A stretch of DNA of 64,000 nucleotides from Anisus vortex (lineage: Eukaryota; Mollusca; Gastropoda; Planorbidae), in the NCBI GenBank assembly GCA_949126835.1, contig OX421507.1, positions 26,100,822 to 26,164,821 of the forward strand. The letters are read 5' to 3'. How positions within the stretch are numbered: the first letter of the stretch is position 1; every line of letters begins with the position of its first letter. The translations under genes were made by a program, and so were the position numbers. Below the pieces are notes generated by a model, which saw only the letters and a program-made list of their open reading frames with translations, made no database searches and was not told the origin of the DNA. This document shows positions 22,571 to 33,942 of the stretch, one piece after another.

Positions 22571-23851
22571 CCTATTGATCACCTCTTCCGGCAGATCGTC
22601 GTTGAAAACTAAAATGGAATCGTCAGACGGACTGAAAGCTGCGTTGTGCGGACTGAGCTGGCGTCGTTGTCGTAACCGGTCGCTGATGACGGCTAGCAAG
22701 AAACTTTCGTCCGTGGACCAGGAGTCTTTCAACGCGCCGTCGTGGACTGGGGAGTCGAACCTGTACCAACGGCTCTCGGATCCTCCGACCTCCGAATTCC
22801 TGGGAGTCACCACAGAGGCATCGCCGTACAAGTCCGGCCGTGACCCTGATGTAATTTCCCTCAATGATTCACTATCCGATTCGTTGGAGTTTCTGAAATC
22901 TGGAATTGTATCACTTGGCGTTTTATTCCTTCGCGCATCCTCGTCTTGGTGCATGTTTTGACTAGTCTGTAAAAATGGCTTGGTAATATCCGGTTTGCGA
23001 TTAAACGATCGTTCAGACCTATAAACCGAAGTTGCGTCCAGAGTTGAAGCTTCAGCAAGGCACGACAATGCAGCGGTGGACATGGTGGCCTGGTGGTCAG
23101 AACCCTCTTCTGGTAGCAGATTCTGGGCTGAGCTGAAGAATGAGGTAACACGTGATTTGAACACACCACTTCTCGAGGCGAATCGAGGGGTGCTGGTGTC
23201 TGTTCTAGAAATGTTTAACGATGCCGCCCGCTTGACCTTGAATGAGGCTCTCTGGAGAAGGAGCTCGCTTTCGTGTTTGACTTCCGGTGAGTACGCCGAG
23301 CAAGGTCTTTTGGCGTCGGCCACGGCATTGTGACGTGGCGTGACGACCTCGGTCTCTTTTACCTGTGGCGAAGTGACACGTTCCAGCCCACTGGTTACTG
23401 TGTCTTTAGTACTTGTGAAATCATTGGACCGTAAACTCTGTGTGTCTTTTGTATCTTCAATATAATCACTCGAATGAGCCGCAGTTGAATAATCCGAAGA
23501 CAATAGCTCTGCTATTTTAAAAGGCGTGCTTGTATAGTTTTCGTCGTAAATGTCGGGAGACAACTCAAGCAATCTTTGTGTTTTCACGGTCGTGTCGGAG
23601 TTACTTCCCTTATCCGCGCTACCCTGATTTGACCTTTCAAACCTCCATACATCGGATGTGCGTCGGCTAGGATCTCCCCGGACGTGGCCGAATTCACTGG
23701 GGCTGAATGTCGGACAGGAATTACGTTTCAACCTCAGCTCTGCTTGCTTCAGTACGTTTTTATCAGATGGGGACATTCCAATTTCATTGGCCACTCTGGC
23801 TTTCTGTGCGGATTTTTTCTCTCGAATTTCCTCGGCTAAAGCTGGTCCAGC
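22571..23851 (-). CDS. PH-domain gene, internal exon encoding a Ser-rich tail (427 codons)
   Basis: On the minus strand the exon opens after a TTTGTAG acceptor (AG at 23853-23852) and ends at an AGG|GTGAGT donor (GT at 22570-22569). Both boundaries fall between codons. 1281 bases are open throughout, joining in phase 0 to the exon at 25434. It starts with AGPALAEEIREKKSAQKARV, a charged probable helix just after the second PH domain. The rest is polar and low-complexity, rich in Ser, Thr, Asp and Arg, with repeated (S/T)P sites such as TSPQV, STPRF and VTPR, consistent with phosphorylation. No catalytic motif is seen. The upstream phase rules out the GTG codon at 23794 as the start. The protein must continue into further exons, since no stop is reached before the donor. 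Plus-strand frames here are shadows. Confidence 0.82.
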
Positions 23852-23928
23852 CTACAAAGAGAGATGAAGATTTATCAACACTAAACAAAAACATTTTCAT
23901 ATAATTGGGCTAATATAGTTTGGCTTTA

Positions 23929-24125
<197 letters not shown>

Positions 24126-24667
24126 TAAAGTATTAACGGTTAACCACAAGATTAGTTCTACAGTATTGTCCAGCAAGTATCTTACTAGTTTATACATTAG
24201 CTGAGCACATTCTTTGGATATTTTTTAAGTCTCGTAATACATTTAGTATTATTCATACAATGAAACAAGTGATGTCACACTTTGTTGTTTGTTTTTGATT
24301 ACCAAAGTTATTTGCTGTCTTCATTTAAGAATTATTTTTTTTTAATTTTGCCTGCGATAAAATGATTACCAACCCAGATTAGTGTGTTTAAACCAAGTAA
24401 GACTTTAACAATGATAAAAATCTTTTTTTACATAACTATAAAACTATTAACGGAAAATTCATTACAATTTAAAGAAGACGCTGTGTTGTACTCGAGTTTT
24501 AACTAGCTTTTAACAAAGTCTTCGAGTGCATTTTGCTATGAATAGCGCTATATAAATATGTAATTTTGAATGTTGAAACATTTTACCAGTTTAAGTAAGC
24601 ACGGGGTATAATGGGAATGTGTGGCCATCAGAGCTGCCAGCCACTGTTTAAAAAGCAACAACAAAAA
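24126..24667. other. intronic unannotated stretch
   Basis: AT-rich. A fragment at 24538-24565 (TAGCGCTATATAAAT) matches the 3' tail of SINE-2. Confidence 0.4.
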
Positions 24668-24790
24668 CGGTTAGTTCACCGCACTGTCAACCAACACGTT
24701 GCGGGTTCTATCCCTGCCGCCGACAGATCCCTGCCCGCCCTGCATGAGTTTTGGGCCTAGTGGACGTAAAAATCTTCTATCTAGAAGGAG
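24668..24790 (+). mobile_element. SINE-2 partial copy
   Basis: GGTTAGTTCACCGCACTGTC, CAACACGTTGCGGGTTC and CAGATCCCTGCCCGCCCTGC match the SINE-2 head and early body. The 5' box A side and the tail are missing or diverged. Confidence 0.75.
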
Positions 24791-25108
24791 CCTCTGTAAA
24801 CTTATAAGTGTAATCAAATGCACCATAACAAAAAAGCAACTGTCGTCTGCTGCCCAACAAAGTTGGTTATAGTATACTTACAAAACTGTCTCACAGATCA
24901 TTTTTTCCCCGATTTGAACATAGTTTGTGACATCTAAAACGCTCTCCCATAGCCTGCCGCACCCCATTCAATTAGCTCTAATGTGAAATTAACCCATTGA
25001 TACTTTTTTTTTTCTATAACAGTGTGGTACTTTTAACCCCAACAGCGACACCAGACCTTTCGATACGACCAAATGAATGTATCAGGAATGCATCAGCTGG
25101 CATTAGTG

Positions 25109-25319
25109 CAGGGGTCGGCAACCTACGGAACGCGCGCCAGACATGACATGCAAAGCCATTTTCAATAGCACGCGACAGACTACCAAATAAAAAAGGCAAT
25201 TCAAGTGTCTTGCAAAAGAAATGGAGTTCTAAAGCAGGATGACTTATAGGCTGTTGGCACGGTTAATGAATTAGAAATCCTATTTTCGAACACTATTAAG
25301 AAAATGATGCTGACCCCTG
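25109..25319. mobile_element. hAT-type miniature element, family A, in intron
   Basis: Left end CAGGGGTCGGCAACC, right end ATGCTGACCCCTG. Flanks CATTAGTG and CATTGGTC agree at 6 of 8. The interior is closely similar to 10572-10785. It lies 114 bp inside the intron from the donor of the PH exon. Confidence 0.82.
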
Positions 25320-25433
25320 CATTGGTCAAGTAGTTTAATATATGATATATACACCGACTACACCGTATTCAAGCATCGGGTGCAGTTTTTGTGCATTTAC
25401 AGTGTATGCGTCCTTAATGGGATTAACGCTCAC

Positions 25434-27071
25434 CTGTATATTGCTGGCCTCCGACTGAAGCGCCATGATCCATTTCGTCAACAGCTGCTGGTTATCTGCC
25501 AAGAGATAGACGCTCGGACACTGTGGCTGGCTCAACTTGAAGGCGAACAAACTCTTCTTGCGCTTCTCGGGCTCAAGCACGTACTGGACGCAGCACTGGC
25601 TAAGCCTGATGGACACCATGGCGATTTCTTCCGGCTTGTCCGTCTTGAACACGTAGAGCCATCCACGACAGAGCGCGCAGAATACTTTGACATACTTGAA
25701 GTCCTGCCTGTACTGCAAGAACCCTGTCACTCTCAGATCCTGCAACTGGTTCAATTTGACCCCAGTAAGGTCCACCGCTTCATTATCTCCAAACAGCTTA
25801 AATCTCAGGTCGGACGCTGTCCTTTTCAAGCTCATGCTCAGACTCTTGGCACTGCTGTTGGTAAAAGATTTCGGGGTTACATCCGGTGAAATGGAAGAAT
25901 GACTGCCTTGTGAATCCTGCCTTTCCCTTCCCTTGAATTCACCCTTTTTGTAATCGAAATTACCCGAAAGGCGTGGGTTAACTTTAGATTTCTCTGGGGG
26001 CAAATGTTTTCTCCTTTCAAGGGCGTCGTCAGCTGACGATGATCTTGCCTTTCGCCGAAATATATTATCGAATGGGTTTTTCAGAATTGACCGGGACCGA
26101 CGGTTCTCTGTAGACGTCTGCTGTTTATGATCGTCTGCTTCGTAAGTGGCTCTCACAGGCTGAGGCTTGTGCTCACTCTCTGAGTTATCCTTTCTATGCC
26201 TTTTGAGAATCTCAACCACTGAATTCTTTTTCACGTCCTGTGCGTGGGAAAACGAACTAGACAGCGAGTGGGAATCTCCGGTGGTGCGAAGATTCGCCGA
26301 CGGTGCAACGGACTTTCCCGATATTTCGGAAGATCCCCGTAACTTAACGAGTTCTGATTCTAAAGAAGCGCTCGAAGAGTCGAGACTTATTCCAGTGTCT
26401 TCTGACGATTTAGAATCGATGTCTGTATAGGATGCGTTGTTAAGTACACGTATCCACTGATCAAGTTGGACAAGGGATGTTATTCCGAAAACGTAATGTT
26501 GTTTATTATGTGAGTTTTCAATCACAAACTGATGCTTGCCTGCCCCTGTTACGTTATTGGCTTTGTGGTGTCTGACAACGCCATTGGGCTCCTTCTTGTT
26601 GTTGGCTTTGGGCGTAAACTCCAGGCGCCGCACCTTGCATTCGTGCAGTTTCAACATATACTTAGGCACGCTAGTAGTGTCCGTCTCGTAGACATTCAAC
26701 ATCCCCTGCGACACTACGCCCCACACCTTGTTTCCCCTGAGCTGATCCGTCAGCCACCCCTGATGATCGCAGTTGGGCATCTCCACGAGCGAGCCCATGT
26801 CCACTTCATGGTTCTTCCCAGGGGCGGGCTCCAGACTTTTTACTGGGGCCCCCCTTTTCTTGGCAGCCGACGAGTCAGTCATCGTCTCCTCACAACACGT
26901 GGTGTCATCGAGTAAAATAGGGTCCGCTTGCTGGTCGGGACCGCCGCTGATCGCGGACCACACGCTAAAGTTGTTGTTTCCGTCATAGCATTTTATTGGG
27001 AGGTCCACACTCTTTGACCTTAAAAACAGGTGTTTCCTTCTGGGTGGGGGCTTTGGGGCGTTTTCCGCTTC
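25434..27071 (-). CDS. PH-domain gene, main exon with two PH domains (546 codons)
   Basis: The exon follows TTTTACCAG and ends at CAG|GTGAGC, phase 0 at both ends, 1638 bases without a stop. Domain order by exon residue: 5-11 PKPPPR, a PxxPxR class II SH3-ligand motif; about 104-214 a PH domain from GWLTDQ to LDQWIRVLNNAS with the conserved C-terminal-helix Trp; about 215-447 a Ser/Lys-rich linker with basic clusters such as FRRKARSSS; about 448-540 a second PH domain from VTGFLQYR to LLTKWIMALQSE, again with the helix Trp. PH domains bind phosphoinositides or proteins at membranes and the cortex. The PxxPxR-PH-Ser-rich-PH layout resembles AFAP1/XB130 actin-linked adaptors that bind Src-family kinases. 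That relationship is inferred from architecture only; other tandem-PH adaptors are possible. Confidence 0.88.
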
Positions 27072-27248
27072 CTGGTAAAAGAAATACAATTTAATTTTGT
27101 TTCAATAAAATAAATATTCCGAAAAAAAAATACTTGCAAATAAACATTAAACTTTTTCATATTTGTATATCCCTCCCCCCCCCCCCACTTTTCCCCACAT
27201 CCCCCCCCCCCAAAAAAAAAATAACACTATGCAATACATGATATAGAT

Positions 27249-27447
27249 CAGCAATGGCGAACCTTGCATTCACGCGTGCCACAGGTGACACGCAGAGCCA
27301 TTTCTGTGGGCACGCGAGTATTTACCAAAAATCGAACAGCCAAGTTATGGTATTTGGTTTTAATTGCTGTGTTGGTACGTTGAAAGAAATAAGTTGGTCT
27401 TGTATTGTACTTTGGGCACGTGGCATCAAAAAGGTTCGCCATCACTG
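27249..27447. mobile_element. hAT-type miniature element, family D
   Basis: Ends CAGCAATGGCGAACC and GGTTCGCCATCACTG are inverted repeats. ATATAGAT flanks both sides exactly (27241-27248 and 27448-27455), an 8-bp target duplication. Its interior uses a CACGCGTGCCACAGGTGACA motif. It lies 178 bp into the large intron from the PH exon and is non-coding. Confidence 0.9.
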
Positions 27448-28139
27448 ATATAGATGTAAGTTTAACTGTACCTGTTTATGATCTAATACTTAAGGAATTT
27501 ACACCATGAAACTTTAAATCTTACATCGAAATCAAACTATAGTAAGGAACCTTTTTTCATTCAGCATTTCTGTTCTTTACTTATGTGTACCATTATATTT
27601 TAATTATTATAATTATTCGTATAGTTACATTCTAATAACTATATTTAATACAAGCTATTTTACTTGGAGTCGCCGGGGAAAAACAGTAGAACTATAAAAA
27701 GTTACAGATATTTCAGATATTTATGTTACAGTTACAGACAACAATGAGGATAAAGATATAAAATATTTTAATAAAGTAAGAATGAAACTTGTCAAACTTA
27801 AATGATAGTAAAAATAAACAATAGATACCATTTCCACTTCTCTACAAAACTTAAATTTCGAATCGGTAATGTCGGAAAATACATATCTAATTATAACGAT
27901 TGCGCATTTTTTTTTAAATGCATGAAGCCACGATCGTGGCTTTGCTTTTGCGCATCCTTTTTTTTTTTTTTATAGCTTTGGTTCGCAAAAACCATAAGAT
28001 AACTCGCTTTGTTTCGGCTACATTGTGTCACAAATACATTGTTTCGTTTTCATTCATATTTTGTCGTAAAAATGAACATATCCGAAAACTATAGTTACTT
28101 CCGTCAAAGGCAGCCATGTTTTTTCGTATAATATGTTCC
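27448..28139. other. unannotated intronic stretch
   Basis: AT-rich, with poly-T runs. The only structure seen is the palindrome at 27925-27942. Confidence 0.4.
27925..27942. other. 18-bp perfect palindrome
   Basis: AAGCCACGATCGTGGCTT equals its own reverse complement. It sits between two TGCGCAT words (27901, 27949), each next to a poly-T run. It may be a binding site for a dimeric factor or the centre of a small foldback element; neither is shown. Confidence 0.6.
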
Positions 28140-28300
28140 TCGATTCGCTAATTGGTGGAAGGTATTCGTGACTATTCCAAAGGCTACGATGCTGAAAATT
28201 TGAAAGAATGTATTGTTAGTCGGGACAAGTCTGCTGGCCAAGTTTTGGCTCGATTGGACGACGGGAAGTGGTCGAAAAATCGATGCAAAGTTTTGCTATC
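28140..28300 (+). repeat. interspersed repeat with a conserved core (copy 1)
   Basis: CTGAAAAT.TGA.AGAATGT and CCAAGTTT..GCTCGAT.GGA..A.G.AGTGG recur at 44170-44265 in the same order and spacing. The core resembles the conserved central domains shared by some invertebrate SINE superfamilies, but a tRNA or 5S head is not clear. A CAAG/CAGA microsatellite follows. Confidence 0.5.
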
Positions 28301-28344
28301 AAGCAAGCAAGCAAGCAGACAGACAGACAGAAATTGCAACTTAA

Positions 28345-28450
28345 AATAAAGGGAGTTAAAATTCAAGACTAGACTAAGACCACGCAACAGCGTAGGACGC
28401 AATAATCTTCTTTATAGAAGGAGCGTCTGTAATATATAAGATAAGATAAA
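28345..28450 (+). mobile_element. LINE 3' UTR fragment
   Basis: It matches 640-735 closely (AGACTAGACT, GCGTAGGACGCAATAATC, TTTATAGAAG.AGCGTCTGTA) and ends in the same ATAAGATAAGATAAAAT-like tail. It is a 5'-truncated copy of the family seen at 428. Confidence 0.7.
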
Positions 28451-28910
28451 ATCATTAATTACCACAGATTTGAGCGATTTCTGAATATTTCTATTTTTTT
28501 TTATAATTACGACCTATACTAAATTTATATATAACCAAGCCTTGCGAAAAAAAAGGGAAAAGTATCATTTTAAATTTTTACTTTATGAAAATATTTAGGA
28601 AAGCTGAAAGAAATGAAAAACTTTACAATCGGTGCAACAATGTCTTTTGAAATTTATGCCCGGCTGAGAATCAACCCCCCCCCCCCCCCCGCCGCCTCCC
28701 AACCCTACTCGCATATGTAAACAAAATTATTAGTCTTTGAAAATCTCCACAAAAATTTTAGAAAAAAGTTATGAAAAAAAAAAGATGGTATAGATCTATA
28801 TATATTGTTATTACAGATTTGTTTAAAAATACTACCATGCAGTGTATCTAGCCAGGTTACCCGCGTGTCAGGTGGGGTTGCTATAATGTACTAACCACTA
28901 CACTATAGTC

Positions 28911-29602
28911 TAGAGCAGGGGTAGGCAACCTACGAAACGCGTGCCACACTCGGCAAGCGGAGCGATTTTCAATGGCACGCGGAAAAATCAAAAAAAGGAA
29001 ATTCAGGTATTTCTACAAGAAGTTGACTGTTAAAGTAGGATGACCTTCGGCTTTTTGGCACGCTATGAATTAGAAATCCTACTTCGGCACCCTGTATCGA
29101 AAGGTTGCCGTCCCCTAGTCTAGAGGCCAACCGAAAGCAAATTGTCGGTTTCGGACGAAAAGAAAAACATACCGAAAGTTATAAATTAAATTTCGGCCGA
29201 AACCGAAGACGGAACCTAAAGTTTCTCTTCACCTTCGGCCGAAACTGCCAAACAATAAATTTAAGATTTTTTGTGAAGTAAAAACCCCACACTATATTTT
29301 TTAAAAATTCTTTGGGGTGATTAGATCAATCCGTTTATTACTTCAATTTTCTACTTTACACAGATTAATTCGCAACAGATTACCTAAATGAACTAATCAA
29401 TCAGCAGAGTAATAGATGCAGCACTAGCGTTGTAGTCTGAATTTTGGAACTTAAAATATATATTCGGCTGATGACCGAAACTAAAAGCAAACCGTAAGCT
29501 AACTTTTGGGCTTCGGACAAAATCGAAACTACGCCGAAAGAAACTATTTGACTACTTTCGGTGCCGAAACCGAAGCCAAATCCGATTTTGGGTTGGCCTT
29601 TA
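28911..29602. mobile_element. hAT-type element, family C, interrupted in its left end
   Basis: It begins TAGAG at 28911, resumes after the nested element with GCCAACCGAAAG, and ends GGGTTGGCCTTTA. Its terminal repeats match 46185-46709. Both are filled with CGAAA/TTTCGG motifs (TTTCGGCCGAAA). Flanks CTATAGTC and CTATAGAT agree at 6 of 8. The 70-codon Gly/Phe-rich minus frame at its right end is not a gene. Confidence 0.7.
28916..29117. mobile_element. family A hAT miniature element nested in family C
   Basis: Left end CAGGGGTAGGCAACC, right end GGTTGCCGTCCCCTA. GTCTAGAG flanks both sides exactly (28908-28915, 29118-29125). The insertion split the family C element five bases from its left end. 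Confidence 0.88.
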
Positions 29603-30402
29603 CTATAGATCACACCAATCGCAAAAGTAAAATAAATGACAATAAGGTCACATGTCTTATATTAACTAACAGGCATTGTAATTAACACAAACACCGAACG
29701 TTACATTTATATAAAAGATAGTGGTTTGAAAATTTAATGCCAACGACTGAGTTGTCTTAAAAAAAACGTTAGACGGTTAATAGGTCGCTCAAATTGAGAC
29801 TGCTACTACGGACTTCGGCAGTGGTATTCTCTATTTAACGTACACTTAACACCACCCATACCACATACATTAAAAACACCACCAATTTCTTTAGAATAGC
29901 TGTCAAAAGAACAAACAGGATGACTACAATACTGATGACGTCAATATTCCACGAAGTCTATCTTAGCCCTGTTTAGATCCTGTGACACTTTGTAACAAAC
30001 ATTGTGGTTTAATAATCTAACAGTCTGTTATTCCATATGTTTAAATAAATAAACAGCAAGAAAAATAATATTAAAAAAAATATCCCTTTATAATATAAAT
30101 GAATATAACACTTATCAATGTATTAAAGATTGATCTATTTATAGAATGCCAACCATAGGTATATAAATTGAATTTAAATACACACAAAAAGAAGAACAAC
30201 ACTTGTATATTATCCAACCTCTCGGTAGAAAGACATAAATTGTAGCTGACACTAATAACTGTAATTCCATTACAACGAACTGTACAACAACACAAACAAA
30301 AAAGTTTTTGTGTGTGTCTCTTGCCCACCCAACCCTCGCCAAGTGCCTCGAAGTTTGAGAGAACACAATCAACAGTAACACACACTGTAGCCAATCTGTA
30401 TG

Positions 30403-30437
<35 letters not shown>

Positions 30438-30759
30438 CTCTCTCGTACACCAGCACAAACAAACGTGGTAGAAAGTACGAATGATCGGACAGGTAGCTAT
30501 CGATCTACATCGATCTGTTTTCGGTTCTCTTTCTGTTCTTTTTTTAAACAAAAAACATACTATGTGTGTATATAGGTAGGTGCCTATTGTTTGTTTTTTT
30601 GTCCAAGAGTTACCGGCACCTCCACCCCACCCCCACCCCGCCCTTTCCTCTTTTTTTTCAAAGTCCCCCCCCCCTTGATTTGATCTTCTGATCGCCTCCA
30701 ATTTTATGGTGGGTTGTGTCTGTACGCCTTATGAAGGTATGAGTGGGTGTTAGTTTTTA

Positions 30760-30762
<3 letters not shown>
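29603..30762. other. unannotated intronic stretch
   Basis: No gene is supported. A (GT)n run lies at 30402-30434 and C-rich runs at 30620-30674. The short frames overlapping them are low-complexity. Confidence 0.4.
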
Positions 30763-30830
<68 letters not shown>

Positions 30831-30850
30831 TATACAATGGATCTCAAATA

Positions 30851-30914
<64 letters not shown>

Positions 30915-30965
30915 TTATATATTTATATATTTATATATTTATATATAGATATATATATTTATATA
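30763..30965. repeat. (CT)n followed by (TA)n and TTTATATA repeats
   Basis: About 65 bp of CT at 30763-30826, then TA repeats from 30853 passing into TATATATTTATATA repeats to about 30965. Confidence 0.93.
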
Positions 30966-31469
30966 GCTTATATTTATGTTTATATATATATATATATAGC
31001 GAGAGAGAGAGAAAACAGTAGCATATTTTAAAGGCTTATAGTTATACCAGGGGTAGGTAAAAGCAATACTTCCTGGAGTAAATCGTTGGCCTGAAATTTG
31101 CCGATATCTGGACCTATGCATTTTTAGAACCAATTTTTTTTTCTTTTTTTTTTCAAGTATATACATATTTTTTTTTTAAGTTGTTTACTTTACATAATAC
31201 TTACAACTTGAGTACATATATAGCTTTATTAAAAACATAAGATTTGAATTTGTATATTTAGCAATATTAAGTGTAAAGGCGGTCTGTAGTGACTACGTCT
31301 TAGAGTCGTTCCGGACCTATTTATTTATAACAAATGGTGCGCAGATTCTATACCCAAAACTTTTTTGAGGAAGAAAGAAAAACTGTTTTTTGTGCTAAAG
31401 TAGCCAATCCCATTCTGTGAATGCCAGCATGTCAATATCATAATTTTCAGAAATCTTATGTTTTTCTAC

Positions 31470-31672
31470 ACCAATGGTGGCCACGGCATATTGTGAGATT
31501 TTGCGGCCAGCACAATGCCCAGCCGCCTTTTTCTCTACCCCAACTAATAGGTACTCATCAGAGCTGGGTAGACTTAGGGACACCCTCGAGTCCAGGGGGA
31601 AAAAAATCCTAGTCTTCACCAGGATTCGAACCCAGGACCTTCGGTACGCCAGTCGAACGCGCTGCACTGTGC
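31470..31672 (-). mobile_element. SINE-1 copy
   Basis: The minus strand reads a head with GTTCGAATCC box B, then GTGTCCCTAAGTCTACCCAGC and AAAGGCGGCTGGGCATTGTGC-like modules to CCGTGGCCACC. It is nearly complete. Confidence 0.85.
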
Positions 31673-32255
31673 TTCATAGATCTATAAGTACCACGTGGTC
31701 CAAGTAAAGTTGAACATTATATATTTAGTCTAAGACTTTCAACCCGCACACAAATCTTATCTGATTGGTAACAGACGCTCCTTGTATACCAAAAAATTTT
31801 GCGCCCTAACCTTTTTTGTGCATTAAGTTTATTGTTGCTTTTTTTTTTTTTTGCAATTTGATAAGCGTTTATAAAAAAAAAAGCTGGTTAGTTCATTCCG
31901 CCCATTCCATGTTAACGCACAGTTAAGAATAGTCAATGGAGTCTTTTAAAATGACGTCTTCACAAATCAATAACAAGATGGATTGAAGTTAATATTATGT
32001 TCTACTTGTGCACTTTTTGTATAACAACATTAAACCTTTATCATAAAGTATAAGGATGTTTCTAAAAAAAATATTTGTCACTTTGTGAAACATAAACTAA
32101 GATCTAATACACTTTCTATAATTTGCAGATAAAAAACCATAACAGAAGACGTACGGTATACATTTTTTATACATTGTGTTCTTGTTCTCATTTTATTTAG
32201 TTGTATATACTATAGATGACTCTTAATGTTGAGGAATTAAAAAACAATACTATAG
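31673..32255. other. unannotated intronic stretch
   Basis: AT-rich non-coding DNA with poly-T runs. Nothing recognised. Confidence 0.35.
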
Positions 32256-32263
32256 ATCTAGAC

Positions 32264-32541
32264 CAGGGGTATCAAACTCAGATGAAGGCATGTGTTATTT
32301 ATTTATTACTTTAGAGATGTGTCAAGGGCCGCAGCCCCTACCCTAGTAAACAAAAAACACTTCATACATCTTAACTCATTTTACTACTTATCACTAATAA
32401 TAATTATGTTACGTATATAAAATTAACAATAAAATTTGATGTACATCAGTACAGTGTACTAACTGTCTCAATTTCACGCTTAGTACATTTCTTTGTAAGC
32501 TTACCGGCGGACCACAAAACCCCGCTTGTTTGAGACCCCTG
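32264..32541. mobile_element. hAT-type miniature element, family E
   Basis: Ends CAGGGGTATCAAACTCA and TGTTTGAGACCCCTG are inverted repeats. ATCTAGAC flanks both sides exactly (32256-32263 and 32542-32549). Internal AAGGGCCGCAGCCC and GGCGGACCACAAAACC lie near the ends. Non-coding, 278 bp. Confidence 0.9.
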
Positions 32542-32549
32542 ATCTAGAC

Positions 32550-33069
32550 TAATACATAAACCAGTTTAAGAAATTTATCGGTGGATAAAAGTAAGATAAA
32601 AGTAAGATATTTACAGAATTAGCAACATGGTGCCCTCCATACATGGAAACGCCCATGGTCAAACTGCCAAAATAGACATGTGTATGAAATACTTTGTACC
32701 AAATGGAAATGGGGAGGCGGTGGTGGGAATGCTGAATCGTTATTTTGACCGTTCACTGTCACTAGGGCTATCAACAATGACAGGCAAGGAGCTTAGACGA
32801 GGTGTCGTTTTGACACTTAACCATGATGACAGGTATTTAAACCCCCTAACTAGTTAGGCCGTTAGGCTAACACGCTAACAAGAGACAATCTATATTGTAT
32901 TAGCTTTGGCTTAAACATTAAACATGGTGGTCGGGCTTATTATGAGAGCAAAAACCTTTTAATAATGGATTATGCAAATAGAATTTCGCTATTTAGGGCA
33001 TTTGTAAAAAAAACATGCGTATTTAAAATAAAATGGTACAGGCTATTAAATCGGACACACGCGCCTAGA
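32550..33069. other. unannotated intronic stretch
   Basis: Includes a 76-codon frame at 32627-32857 without recognisable domain, splice context or codon regularity that I could defend as a gene. Confidence 0.35.
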
Positions 33070-33072
33070 GGC

Positions 33073-33285
33073 GTAACCAGAGTAACGAAGGTCCAGGGAT
33101 CAAATCACGGTGAAGGCTAGAATTTGTTTCCGGGTCTGGAGTGTGTCCCTGGGTCACCTATAGAGCTCGGGTGGGTAGGCTTCTCTATCAATAGTTTGGG
33201 CCGGGGGGGGGGGGGGGAAAGTGAAGAAGGCTGTGCATTTTGGATGGTCAAACTACCCCCTAGTGTGCAGCAGCGAATACTTGTT
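33073..33285 (+). mobile_element. diverged SINE-1 copy
   Basis: ACGAAGGTCCAGGGATC (damaged box B), CGGTGAAGGCTAGAATT, CTGGAGTGTGTCCCTGGGTC and GAAGGCTGTGCATTTTGG follow SINE-1 order. A 15-G run interrupts it near 33201. Confidence 0.65.
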
Positions 33286-33297
33286 TTAGATTATATC

Positions 33298-33420
33298 ATC
33301 TCTTAAGTCTATCCAGCTTTGATGGGTACATGACATTCTTTGTGGTGAAGTAAATGCGGCTGGGCATTGTGCTAGCCACAATATCACCTAGTATGCCATG
33401 GCCACAGAAACTGGTGAAAG
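33298..33420 (+). mobile_element. SINE-1 3' fragment
   Basis: TAAGTCTATCCAGC, AAATGCGGCTGGGCATTG and CCTAGTATGCCATGGCC match the body. The head is missing. Confidence 0.78.
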
Positions 33421-33728
33421 CTTTTATCATCATTTTCATTGATGCTGTAAATCTGACTACTGTACAGTGAGCTAATTGGCTAGAATAAAAGCAAATGTAT
33501 ATATTCTTTATCATTAAGTTGCATCCTTGCTTATAACTTACTTATAAATGCATTATTTTATGCATTACATTATTTTTTTTATATTAAAAACTAGTTAGTA
33601 GTCTATCGAATAATAGATGTTAAATCCTCACCGGGTTCATTCCTACACTAAACGTCGATTTGTAAAAAAAAAAAAGCTTTTGAAACTTGGCGGTAAACAC
33701 AATCTTGAAGTCATCCAACCACACAGAC

Positions 33729-33934
33729 CAGGGGTCGTCAACCTTTTGATAATGGAGTGCCAAAGTAGGATTTCTAATTCGTTCAGCATGCCAACAACTT
33801 AAAAGTCATTTGGCTCTAGCACTCAACTTCTTGTATAAGATAGTTGAATTGCCGTTTTGAAGGTCTTCCGCGTGCCCTTGAAAATCGAACGGCGTGCCAT
33901 ACTTGGCACGCCTGCCATAGGCTGCCGACCCTTG
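33729..33934. mobile_element. hAT-type miniature element, family A (reverse orientation)
   Basis: Left end CAGGGGTCGTCAACC, right end GGCTGCCGACCCTTG. ACACAGAC flanks both sides exactly (33721-33728, 33935-33942). The interior CAGCATGCCAACAACTT and CTTGGCACGCCTG is inverted relative to 10572. Confidence 0.9.
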
Positions 33935-33942
33935 ACACAGAC

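Noticed and set aside
22575..22961. Plus-strand 128-codon frame
   Set aside because: It lies antisense to the well-supported minus-strand exon 22571-23851 and has no domain of its own.
25380..25889. Plus-strand 169-codon frame
   Set aside because: Antisense shadow of the second PH domain exon.
32627..32857. 76-codon frame starting at an ATG
   Set aside because: No recognisable motif, no flanking splice sites and no related frame elsewhere; left unannotated.
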